NCBI RefSeq assembly: GCF_026012395.1
Contig: NZ_BRZA01000007.1
Coordinates: 1-64,000, forward strand
Direction of reading: 5' to 3'
Source of the DNA: Lysinibacillus piscis
Lineage (GTDB): Bacteria > Bacillota > Bacilli > Bacillales_A > Planococcaceae
DNA length: 64,000 nt
The notes beneath the pieces were generated by a model that worked only from the letters and a program-made list of their open reading frames with translations, did not search any database and was not told the origin of the DNA. Numbering within the stretch: position 1 is the stretch's first letter; every line of letters begins with the position of its first letter. This document shows, piece after piece, positions 19,771 to 27,729 of this stretch. Made by a program: the position numbers and the translations under genes.

Positions 19771-20718
19771 TTGAAAAAGTTAATGATTTGCTTATTCATC
19801 GGCTTTATAGCTGGTTGCGTTCCAACTGATACACCCCTGTCCGAAAAAGAGTTGACATTGATTGTGCCGAGCTCTCCAAATGGTGGTTGGGATGCCCTTG
19901 CTACTTCTATTAAGACGGTAATTGAAAAAGAAAAGCTTGTAAATGGCAATGTCAACATTGTCTATGAAGAGGGAAATGGCGGAGAGCAAGGCTGGTTGCG
20001 TTTGAATGAATCCTCTAGTAGCACTGTTGCTATGACATCTAGCCTTTTACTAACAAATGAGTTACTTGGGCATAGTAAGCTTCATTATGAAGAGTTTACA
20101 CCACTTGCTACAATGGCAAGTGAATGGCAGGCAATTGTTGTTTCGAATCATTCGTCCATTACCTCCATTCAAGATTTAATGCACAAGCTCAAAATGGAAC
20201 CAGCTCAATATCCGATTGGCATTGAAATACAGTTCGGCAATGACGATCAAATTTCCTTTATACAAGCTGCTCGTACACAGCAAATTGCTGCGGCAACATT
20301 ACGCTTTTTCCAATATGCAAACAGCAATGATTTGTTGCAGGCACTGAATTCAGGAGAAATTGTAGCTGCTTCGCTTTCTTCTTCTCAATCAGCGGTACTT
20401 GCTGAAAATAAGCAAATTCGTATTATTGGCATTTCATCACCTAAACGGCTAGAGCAGCTTCCTACTATCCCAACATGGAGGGAGGAAGGTGTTGATGTTG
20501 TATTTCCGCACTGGCGAGGGGTAATGGGGACAGGAGAGATGAATGACGAGGAGCGGGAACAATGGAGCCAATTATTAGCCAAAGTGCAAGCATCTCCAAT
20601 ATGGGAGGAGGAACTACAAAAAAATAATTGGACTGCTTTTTACAAAAACAGTGAGGAAACGATGATATTTTTGGATAAAGAGTATCAAAAATACCGCTAT
20701 ACAATGAAATTAAAATGA
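19771..20718 (+). CDS. TctC-family tricarboxylate-binding lipoprotein (YflP-like)
   Basis: 315 residues, TTG start after GGAGGGGTG. A lipoprotein signal peptide ends in the lipobox IAGC (Cys16). The TctC/Bug fold is indicated by LTLIVPSSPNGGWDALA (ligand loop) and by IGISSPKRLEQLPTIPTWREEG. Such proteins bind citrate or other carboxylates for TctAB transporters, but no tctA or tctB is nearby. B. subtilis yflP lies next to citST in the same way, so it may present citrate to the CitS sensor; that role is inferred. Confidence 0.85.
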   Translation: MKKLMICLFIGFIAGCVPTDTPLSEKELTLIVPSSPNGGWDALATSIKTVIEKEKLVNGNVNIVYEEGNGGEQGWLRLNESSSSTVAMTSSLLLTNELLGHSKLHYEEFTPLATMASEWQAIVVSNHSSITSIQDLMHKLKMEPAQYPIGIEIQFGNDDQISFIQAARTQQIAAATLRFFQYANSNDLLQALNSGEIVAASLSSSQSAVLAENKQIRIIGISSPKRLEQLPTIPTWREEGVDVVFPHWRGVMGTGEMNDEEREQWSQLLAKVQASPIWEEELQKNNWTAFYKNSEETMIFLDKEYQKYRYTMKLK

Positions 20719-20735
20719 AATTCTTCCTACTAATG

Positions 20736-20773
20736 ACCACTTCTTAAAAACTAATTTGAGAAGTGGTTTTTTA
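20736..20773 (+). terminator. Terminator of the citST operon
   Basis: Stem ACCACTTCT (20736-20744) with AGAAGTGGT (20759-20767), then TTTTTTAT. Confidence 0.87.
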
Positions 20774-20840
20774 TATGTATAATTAAAGATAAGTACTAAA
20801 TATATGTAAATTAAAGAGAATAAGGAGGTAGATTTGACTA

Positions 20841-23171
20841 ATGAATAATTTTCATGAATTAGAAGTTGAGCTTGAAAAATTATTGGAGCTGTATATAAAA
20901 GAAATTGACGGGACGATGAAAGTAAATGTAGAAGTATTGAAAGATGGAAAAAGTGAGCAGCTTCAAGAAGAGGTAGACGAGGAGAAACGTTCAGTACTGG
21001 GTGAAAGTGATATTTATAGCATTTTAGAGTACCATGATACTTTTCAAATTGAAGCTGACGATATCTCTATTTATATTCAAGTACACGGACTTCCGAAAAA
21101 TATTATTGATTACTCGAAGAATGGTATCAAAAATCAGTATGTTTTCATTCATTTTTTATTAGATTATATTTTAAAGAGAATTAACTTAATAGAATATGGA
21201 ATTATAGTAAAAAAAGTAAAGAAATTAAAGACAGAAGATATAAATATTCAGCTTAGCTATATCGTCAATAAATTTTTCGAAAAACTAGTTCTAACTATAC
21301 AAGAGGGAGAGCAGGAGGAGGAACCAACTAATTCTTTATCGCTTAAACATCTTGATGTTATTTCCACTATGCATTATGAAGGGGCAAAGGTAAATGCGAA
21401 ATTAATTGTTATTAATGACAGCTATAAAGATACCTTCATTCATTTTATGGTTGAATTACATAAACCTATTCCTTATACAGAATATAGAAAAGTGAGAAAG
21501 ATGCTGGAGCTTTCAGGGCAAGATATTTTTGTAATAGGGAATCATCAGGAAATTTATGGTCTAGGAAGGTTAAAGCAATTTTACAAAGCGCAAAAAATTG
21601 AAGATAAAATCTTAGTCATTGATTTTTTAAATACATCTTATTATAAAATTAGCTCCATTGATTTTGTCAAAAAAATGATTGATTCATCACATGCAACAAT
21701 TGAAGATATAAGATGGACTTATGAACAACAGCTTATTATCGGCTTTAAGCATAAAAATTTATTTTTAACAGACAGTGAATTTCCTGAAAAAAAACTTAGA
21801 CGTGTTTTAAAGAACACTTTTGATACATATGACAAAGAGCATAAAAATGAGTTAGAAAATATGCTTGAAATTGTAAGGCTAGCCGCAAATCAGAAAAAGG
21901 GCACAATGGTTGTGATCACAGAGCCAAGTATTGCTGAAGCTGAAATGGATAGATTATCTGGTCAGGGAATGCAAATAAACGTTTTAGATTTTGCGAAGGA
22001 TGTACCTAATAATGATAAGGCATTATTAATCGAGCGTTTAACAAGTATTGATGGTGCCATTTACTTAGATACGGAATGTACATGCTATGCTATCGGCATG
22101 ATATTGGATGGCAAGGCTGTAGCAGATAAAGGTAATAGTTCAAGAGGTGCTAGATATAATTCTGCTATTAGATATCAAAATTTAGATAATCTAAAGGATC
22201 GAAGTGTTATTGTGGTCATATCTGAGGATGGAATGGTAGATGTTATTGGTGATGAGATAAAGCTCCAAGAAGCTATTGATGATGTGAAAAATTTAATGGT
22301 AGATAAGCAATATAAAGAAGCGCTAGCAGTATTAGAGAATTTGTTGACTAAGTATGGTAGTGTATTGGAATTAGATGAATTAAAAGCAGATATTTTGTAT
22401 GAATTAAAGGAATATGACAAGGCACTTGATGCTTTAAATCAAATTGTAAAAGATGAAAATGATGTACAATTTTATTTTAAACGAGGTTTGATAAATAGGA
22501 AGCTTCAAAATTATGAAGGTTCTATCGTAGATTATACCAAGGTAATTGAACTTCGCCCAAACTATGCAGTTGCTTATAACAATCGAGGTGTTGCATATGA
22601 TGATTTAGGGAAATATGACGAAGCATTGGAAAATTACACCAAGGTAATTGAGTTAAATCCTAATTATGCGAAGGCTTATAATAATCGTGGGATTGTATAT
22701 AAGAAGTTAGAGAAGTATGATGAGGCATTGGAGGACTACACAAAGGCAATTGAGCTAAACCCAAATTATGCACGAGCTTATTATAATCGAGGAAGTATAT
22801 ATGATGATTTAAAGGAATACGATGAGGCATTGGAGGACTATACAAAGGCAATTGAGCTAAATCCAGATGATGTAGATGCTTACAATAATCGAGGAATTGT
22901 GTCTAGGAAGTTAGAAAAATATGATGAAGCATTGAAAGATTATGCAAAGGCAATTGAGTTAAAACCAGAGGATGCCGGTCTTTACAATAATCGAGGGGTT
23001 GTATATAAGAATTTAATGAAGTATGACGAGGCATTGAAGGATTATACAAAGGCAATTGAGTTGAATCCAAATTACGCAACTACCTACAATAATCGAGCGT
23101 ATGTTCATCAAAAGCTAGGGAATAATGAGGCTGCTGCGTTAGATAGACAAAAGTATAATGAATTAAAATAG
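20841..23171 (+). CDS. Diadenylate-cyclase-like (DisA_N) domain protein with C-terminal TPR array
   Basis: 776 residues, no signal or TM. Residues about 345-470 follow the DAC/DisA_N pattern: LAANQKKGTMVVITE, DGAIYLD (404-410, the DGA motif), AIGMILDG (417-424), RGARYNSA (435-442, where canonical enzymes have GTRHRAA) and SVIVVISEDGMVDVI (455-469). Residues 1-340 form a region I cannot name; it includes EYRKVRKMLELSGQDIF and IYGLGRL. From about 515 to 765 come seven or more TPR units of 34 residues (YDEALEDYTKAIELNPNYA). Canonical DAC proteins make c-di-AMP; with RHR changed to RYN this one may be inactive, altered in substrate, or a nucleotide sensor. It is monocistronic, with AAGGAGGT at 20822-20829. 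Confidence 0.75.
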   Translation: MNNFHELEVELEKLLELYIKEIDGTMKVNVEVLKDGKSEQLQEEVDEEKRSVLGESDIYSILEYHDTFQIEADDISIYIQVHGLPKNIIDYSKNGIKNQYVFIHFLLDYILKRINLIEYGIIVKKVKKLKTEDINIQLSYIVNKFFEKLVLTIQEGEQEEEPTNSLSLKHLDVISTMHYEGAKVNAKLIVINDSYKDTFIHFMVELHKPIPYTEYRKVRKMLELSGQDIFVIGNHQEIYGLGRLKQFYKAQKIEDKILVIDFLNTSYYKISSIDFVKKMIDSSHATIEDIRWTYEQQLIIGFKHKNLFLTDSEFPEKKLRRVLKNTFDTYDKEHKNELENMLEIVRLAANQKKGTMVVITEPSIAEAEMDRLSGQGMQINVLDFAKDVPNNDKALLIERLTSIDGAIYLDTECTCYAIGMILDGKAVADKGNSSRGARYNSAIRYQNLDNLKDRSVIVVISEDGMVDVIGDEIKLQEAIDDVKNLMVDKQYKEALAVLENLLTKYGSVLELDELKADILYELKEYDKALDALNQIVKDENDVQFYFKRGLINRKLQNYEGSIVDYTKVIELRPNYAVAYNNRGVAYDDLGKYDEALENYTKVIELNPNYAKAYNNRGIVYKKLEKYDEALEDYTKAIELNPNYARAYYNRGSIYDDLKEYDEALEDYTKAIELNPDDVDAYNNRGIVSRKLEKYDEALKDYAKAIELKPEDAGLYNNRGVVYKNLMKYDEALKDYTKAIELNPNYATTYNNRAYVHQKLGNNEAAALDRQKYNELK
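22512..23120 (+). repeat. Tandem 102-bp TPR-coding repeats
   Basis: About six 102-base units in phase with the 34-residue TPRs. Adjacent copies share long identical stretches, such as the segments at 22720-22760 and 22822-22862. The high DNA identity suggests recent duplication or gene conversion, so copy number may differ between strains. Confidence 0.8.
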
Positions 23172-23177
23172 AATAAA

Positions 23178-23230
23178 AATAATCCAACTCTTATCAACTG
23201 TTAACTTGATGAAGGGTGGATTATTTTTTA
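23178..23230 (+). terminator. Terminator after the DAC-TPR gene
   Basis: Outer stem AATAATCCA (23178-23186) with TGGATTATT (23217-23225) plus an imperfect inner stem and T-run. The following 290 bases up to the next gene show nothing recognisable. Confidence 0.75.
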
Positions 23231-23524
23231 TATAGTTCTAGGATAACGTAATAAAAAATATATTATTAAATTGACCTAATTTATCAGCAATCTACCTGCT
23301 AAAATTTAATCAATATAGTCCAAAAATTTATAAAAATTACTATTATTATTTAACAGGTGTAACTTAATTCTCTGTATCGAGATGGAAAAGGAATCTATTG
23401 AGAGTTCACTTCAGCGGTTCCAAACAAAATTGTACTTTATGCTTTTAACATACATTTTCCTAACATTATGAACAATTTGACCGAATAATAGAGTAAGACA
23501 ACTCTTGGCAAAGGAGGAGTATAT

Positions 23525-23971
23525 ATGCGTGTGATGAATGAGCGTGCTGTAGATAATTCGTTAAAACTAACAAGACCGCGACTAAAAGCAACAGATGATG
23601 ACAAGCAATTGAAAAAGCGGCAACAGCTAGAGCAGGAATTAAAAAGGCAAGAACAGCAGGCAGAGCAGCTCAAAAGAGAAATGGAAGCATCTAAGAAACA
23701 AATGGAGGCGGAGAAGGATGCCTTTAAAATCTATACTACATGCTTAGAAATTGCGAGACGTATTACAGCTGGTGATAAAGTACCATCGAAAGACCATCAC
23801 TATTTACTTGAGCATGATCCTGCACTTTATGGGAAATCATTGACATTGCGTATCGAAAAAGAGGACCCTGAGGAGTATGAGCAATTGTCTGAGGATGAAG
23901 AATCGACTAATAGAATGAGTGAGATACCTAGCCAAAATAGCGATAGCTCGGCAATCAATATAAAAATTTAA
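23525..23971 (+). CDS. Small cytosolic coiled-coil protein of unknown function
   Basis: 148 residues; AAAGGAGGAG lies just before the ATG, so it is very likely translated. Residues about 25-65 are a charged, heptad-rich coiled coil (Lys/Gln/Glu). A more globular part follows, EIARRITAGDKVPSKDHHYL and LEHDPALYGKSL, with the pattern RI..GD.VP..D...L..HDP.LY that I associate with uncharacterised Bacillus proteins. The C-terminus is acidic then Ser-rich. No signal peptide. It stands alone between two terminators. I do not recognise a function. Confidence 0.7.
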   Translation: MRVMNERAVDNSLKLTRPRLKATDDDKQLKKRQQLEQELKRQEQQAEQLKREMEASKKQMEAEKDAFKIYTTCLEIARRITAGDKVPSKDHHYLLEHDPALYGKSLTLRIEKEDPEEYEQLSEDEESTNRMSEIPSQNSDSSAINIKI

Positions 23972-23986
23972 CACGATATATCTAGC

Positions 23987-24025
23987 AAAGAAGTGTTTCT
24001 ACATGAAATAGGAGCGCTTCTTTTT
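23987..24025 (+). terminator. Terminator after the coiled-coil gene
   Basis: Stem AAAGAAGTG (23987-23995) with CGCTTCTTT (24015-24023), T-run. Confidence 0.75.
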
Positions 24026-24089
24026 GTCTGCAAAAATTTAAAATTGCCTATTGTGTTTCTACATATTATCTATTACAATACAAAATGAA

Positions 24090-24108
24090 AATGATAATCG
24101 TTATCATT
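24090..24108. promoter_or_regulatory. Fur box
   Basis: AATGATAATCGTTATCATT, a near-perfect palindrome with ATGATAA / TTATCAT arms around TCG, matching the Fur consensus. It lies just before the importer operon, so iron should repress it. Confidence 0.88.
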
Positions 24109-24131
24109 AATTGATAGGTAGAGGTGACATT

Positions 24132-25205
24132 TTGAATACTAGTAATAGGAAGAAAATGGGCAACATGTATTATGTCATGATTTTGCTATTAATCGGCGCT
24201 ATTTTACTCTCTGCTGTATTGTCCGTATCAATCGGACAGGTGAGTATTCCGTTTAAACAATCAATGGACATTCTGTTGAACGTTATAACAAATGGGAAGG
24301 TCGGTTCACTTGATCATATACAAAATGAATCGTATCACAATATTATTTTACAAGTGCGGATGCCACGTGTGATTTTTGCCTTGTTAATAGGTATGGGGCT
24401 TGCTTTATGTGGAGTTGTGATGCAAGCGATTGTACAAAATCCACTTGCCGATCCTTATATTTTAGGGATTTCCTCTGGTGCTACATTAGGTGCAACATTT
24501 GCCATCCTAGTTGGCTTTGGTGGTAGTGCATTATTATCACAATTTGGTGTTGCGTTTGGTGCCTTTACAGGTGCAATGCTTACATCTATGGCTGTTCTCT
24601 TATTATCCAGTATTGGTGGTAAGGCAACATCTATTAAGCTAGTACTATCAGGCGTTGTCATAGGTGCGCTATGTAGCTCGTTTTCTAGCTTACTTATCTT
24701 TTTTGCGAAAAACACGGATGCCATTAAAGCTGTAACATTTTGGTCAATGGGGAGCTTAGCATCTGCAAGTTGGGATAAAACACCCATTTTAACGATTGTC
24801 GTTGTGCTTGGTTCAGCATTATTCCTCTTCCAACATCGAATATTAAATACCATGTTGCTAGGTGATGAATCAGCTATAACACTAGGTATTAATCTAAGTG
24901 TTTATCGAAAGCTGTATATGGTGCTAACTTCGCTAATTGCAGGAACAATGGTTGCGTATGCAGGTATGATTGGCTTTGTTGGTTTGATTATTCCGCATAT
25001 TACAAGAGGTATTTTCGGTGCGGATCATAAGCGATTGATGTTAGGGACATTACTTTTAGGTGCACTTTTCATGATTTGGGCAGATATTTTATCAAGGACA
25101 TTAATTGACAATATTGAATTGCCCATAGGGATTATTACATCTGTTATTGGTTCACCATTATTCATCTATATGATTGTGAAAAAAGGGTATAACTTCGGAG
25201 GGTAA
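24132..25205 (+). CDS. Iron-chelate ABC transporter permease (FecCD family)
   Basis: 357 residues from TTG 24132, which has GAGGTG five bases upstream; TTG 24111 lies only a few bases after the Fur box and has no ribosome site. Nine or ten TM helices with family motifs QVRMPRVIFALLIGMGLALCG, NPLADPYILGISSGA (EAA-like contact region) and VGFVGLIIPHITR-like GFVGLIIPHITR. It should pass an Fe(III)-siderophore or heme across the membrane together with the next two gene products. First gene of the Fur-controlled operon. Confidence 0.92.
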   Translation: MNTSNRKKMGNMYYVMILLLIGAILLSAVLSVSIGQVSIPFKQSMDILLNVITNGKVGSLDHIQNESYHNIILQVRMPRVIFALLIGMGLALCGVVMQAIVQNPLADPYILGISSGATLGATFAILVGFGGSALLSQFGVAFGAFTGAMLTSMAVLLLSSIGGKATSIKLVLSGVVIGALCSSFSSLLIFFAKNTDAIKAVTFWSMGSLASASWDKTPILTIVVVLGSALFLFQHRILNTMLLGDESAITLGINLSVYRKLYMVLTSLIAGTMVAYAGMIGFVGLIIPHITRGIFGADHKRLMLGTLLLGALFMIWADILSRTLIDNIELPIGIITSVIGSPLFIYMIVKKGYNFGG

Positions 25206-25209
25206 AACA

Positions 25210-25971
25210 ATGGAATTACTTGCAAAGGATATGGCTGTAAAAATCGGCAAAAAGGAAATTGTGAAAAATGCTTCGGTTCATGTGAAAAAGCGTCAATTTG
25301 TGGGCTTAATCGGACCAAATGGATGCGGAAAGTCAACTTTGTTAAAAAGTATTTATAAAAGCCTTACACCACAGCAGGGAACCGTTTTTTTGGATGACTT
25401 AGATGTATTGAAATCATCTGAAAAGAAAGTATCACAGCGACTAGGTGTGGTAGGTCAATTTAATGAAATGCATTTTGATCTCACAGTACATCAGATGGTC
25501 ATGCTAGGAAGAACACCACATAAGGGAATGTTGGAGTCCGATACACAAAAGGATTACGAAATTGTAGAAGAGGCACTTGCACGTACAAATTTACTTCATT
25601 ATAAAGAGCGTAGTTATTTATCGCTATCAGGTGGAGAAAAACAACGTGTGATTTTGGCGAGAACGATTGCACAGCAGCCTCAATTTATGATTTTAGATGA
25701 GCCGACGAATCATTTAGACATTCGTTATCAAATTGAAATTTTATCATGTGTAAAAGATTTAAATATTGGTGTATTAGCAGCGCTTCACGATTTAGAAATG
25801 GCCGCACATTACTGCGACTATCTTTATGCGATCAAAGATGGTGAAATTCATGCGCATGGTGTACCCGAAGAAGTGCTAACACCCGAAATAATTGAAGATT
25901 TATATCAAATAAAATGCCAAACATTTACGAACCCTGTCACAAAGGGCTTAAGTTTTGCATACGGATTTTAG
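25210..25971 (+). CDS. Iron-chelate ABC transporter ATPase (FecE/FhuC family)
   Basis: 253 residues. Walker A GPNGCGKST (about residues 35-43), signature LSGGEKQR, Walker B FMILDEPTNHLD and switch His in ALHDLEMAAHY. Ends VPEEVLTPEIIEDLY, the typical FecE/BtuD tail. Begins five bases after the permease stop with GGAGGG overlapping it. Energises the importer. Confidence 0.94.
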   Translation: MELLAKDMAVKIGKKEIVKNASVHVKKRQFVGLIGPNGCGKSTLLKSIYKSLTPQQGTVFLDDLDVLKSSEKKVSQRLGVVGQFNEMHFDLTVHQMVMLGRTPHKGMLESDTQKDYEIVEEALARTNLLHYKERSYLSLSGGEKQRVILARTIAQQPQFMILDEPTNHLDIRYQIEILSCVKDLNIGVLAALHDLEMAAHYCDYLYAIKDGEIHAHGVPEEVLTPEIIEDLYQIKCQTFTNPVTKGLSFAYGF

Positions 25972-25983
25972 GAGGAACAGAGG

Positions 25984-27000
25984 ATGAAGAAGAAATTATT
26001 ACTTGGAGTGGGCTTGGCTACAATGTTAATGCTAGCAGCTTGTGGCTCAACGACTAAAACAGATACAGAAAAAACGGGGGATAAAGAGGCAGCTCATTAC
26101 CCACTAACAATCGAAAACTTTGCAAAAGCTGAAGGTAGCGAGCAATGGGATAAAAAAGAGCAAACTTTCGATAAAGCACCTGAACGTATTATGGCAAATA
26201 CACGTCCAGCGGCAGAATTATTATTACATTTAGGCTTAGGCGATAAAATTGTTGGGGTTGGCGCTGACTTTGGTGCAGTAGATGAATCAGTTGCAACAGA
26301 ATATGCAAAACTTCCGATTTTAAGTTCAGATTATGTTGGGAAAGAGGTAACATTAGGAACAAATCCTGACTTAGTATTTGGTCGTGGTGGCTTATTTGAT
26401 AATGCAGAATGGGGTGTAGGTACGGTTGATTCATTAAATGATATGGGTGTTAAAACATATGTATTAGAATCATCTGTGACAGGTGGAACATATGAGTCAG
26501 TATATAAAGATATCAAAAATCTAGGTGAAATTTTTGAAGTGCAAGATAAGGCAGATGCGTTTATTAAAGAATTAAAAGAAAAACAAAAAACAATTGCAGG
26601 TAAATTAGACAGCATTAAAGAGCACAAAACATTTGCATACCTACATACAAATGATCCGAAAGAATTATATATATATCCCGCAAACGGCGAAACATTCTTT
26701 AATGATGCATTTACGATGGTGAAATTAGATAATGTCTTTAAAGAGGAAAAAGGGGATGTCAGCATTGAAACATTAATTGCAACAGACCCAGATGTGTTAA
26801 TTTTACCAAATTGGGATGGTTCAGATTTAATACCAGTACGTGATGCAATCTATGCAAATCCTAAATTATCAAGTATGAAGGCTATTAAAAATAAACAACT
26901 GTATATTGTAGATTACAACTATATGTTTGGTTATGGCTATAGTACAATTGATGGTATGGAAGCTTTAGCAAAAGAAATGTATCCTGATTTATTCAAATAA
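25984..27000 (+). CDS. Iron-chelate substrate-binding lipoprotein
   Basis: 338 residues. Signal peptide with lipobox MLAAC (Cys20), then a class III periplasmic-binding fold: PERIMANTRPAAELLLHLGL, GLGDKIVGVGADFG, NPDLVFGRGG and LIATDPDVLILPNWDG. Belongs to the FepB/FecB/BtuF group. The Fur box makes a siderophore or heme the likely ligand; the sequence does not say which. Third gene of the operon, 12 bases after the ATPase with AGGAGGAA upstream. Confidence 0.9.
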   Translation: MKKKLLLGVGLATMLMLAACGSTTKTDTEKTGDKEAAHYPLTIENFAKAEGSEQWDKKEQTFDKAPERIMANTRPAAELLLHLGLGDKIVGVGADFGAVDESVATEYAKLPILSSDYVGKEVTLGTNPDLVFGRGGLFDNAEWGVGTVDSLNDMGVKTYVLESSVTGGTYESVYKDIKNLGEIFEVQDKADAFIKELKEKQKTIAGKLDSIKEHKTFAYLHTNDPKELYIYPANGETFFNDAFTMVKLDNVFKEEKGDVSIETLIATDPDVLILPNWDGSDLIPVRDAIYANPKLSSMKAIKNKQLYIVDYNYMFGYGYSTIDGMEALAKEMYPDLFK

Positions 27001-27007
27001 AAGCAAA

Positions 27008-27042
27008 AAGCCGCTTCACACATTTATGTGAGGCGGCTTTAT
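27008..27042 (+). terminator. Terminator of the iron importer operon
   Basis: A 13-bp stem, AAGCCGCTTCACA (27008-27020) with TGTGAGGCGGCTT (27027-27039). Confidence 0.85.
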
Positions 27043-27159
27043 AGTGTTGAGAGAAGCTTTATTCAAGCGAAGAAAGGATTCGTAGACAATCGACAAAATT
27101 ACGTCGATAAATTGCTGGAAGGCAGGCTCAGAACCTTTTTCAACAATTTCTTCACACTG

Positions 27160-27729
27160 TTATATAAGTTGCTGTGTATTAATGACTGTGATATTCACTG
27201 TGAACTGCTTTGGATACCAACAGATAGAGACAGGATGTTCTTCGTCCAGATAAATTAATTTCGTAGCGACATCGAGTACGCCTGCTTTAAAACGAGCTTC
27301 CTGTAATGTCCAACGTTCATAAAATAAACGTAAATAATTCTCTGTTTGTTGTTCTCGGTCTGATAAAAGATAAGATAAAACCTCCGAAGAGACAGGACGA
27401 ATTTGCTCTACATCAATGCCGACATGCCCTCTATCTGTCAGAGCAACCACAAGCCATTCACCAGAATGAGAAAGATTAAAATCTCCCTGCCAGTCTGCCG
27501 CAAAAGGACGTCCATTTGCACTACGAATAATTTGTATAATGGGTATGTTCAGCTGTTGCCGTAATGCCCATCTGATTAAAATACGCCCAAGCAATGCACG
27601 CTGACGATCTTGCCACAATCGGTACTGATCGATGGCTAGTTGCTCGTCAGAGGGGAGCTGCGTATAAAAATACATCCATTCTGATGGTGTTAACTCTGTA
27701 CCAAGTGGCAATGCCCAAACATGAATCAT
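27160..27729 (-). CDS. 4'-phosphopantetheinyl transferase, Sfp type
   Basis: 189 residues, shorter than Sfp (224). Transfers phosphopantetheine from CoA to carrier-protein serine. Motifs: NGRPFAADWQGDFNLSHSGE, GIDVEQIRP (Mg-binding Asp and Glu) and YERWTLQEARFKA, where the family usually has WTxKEaxxK; the catalytic Glu is kept but the preceding Lys is Gln. Its start overlaps the NRPS stop (ATGA), so its evident target is the carrier domain of that enzyme. Confidence 0.9.
   Translation of the reverse strand: MIHVWALPLGTELTPSEWMYFYTQLPSDEQLAIDQYRLWQDRQRALLGRILIRWALRQQLNIPIIQIIRSANGRPFAADWQGDFNLSHSGEWLVVALTDRGHVGIDVEQIRPVSSEVLSYLLSDREQQTENYLRLFYERWTLQEARFKAGVLDVATKLIYLDEEHPVSICWYPKQFTVNITVINTQQLI

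Noticed and set aside
22660-22851. Minus-strand frame over the TPR repeats
   Set aside because: It is the antisense of the repeats; its internal similarity only mirrors the TPR units.
20841-23171. DisA itself
   Set aside because: The DNA-binding HhH and linker domains of DisA are absent, the RHR motif is altered, and DisA normally lies with radA/clpC.
24111-24131. TTG start at 24111 for the permease
   Set aside because: It lies three bases after the Fur box and has no ribosome site; TTG 24132 has GAGGTG.
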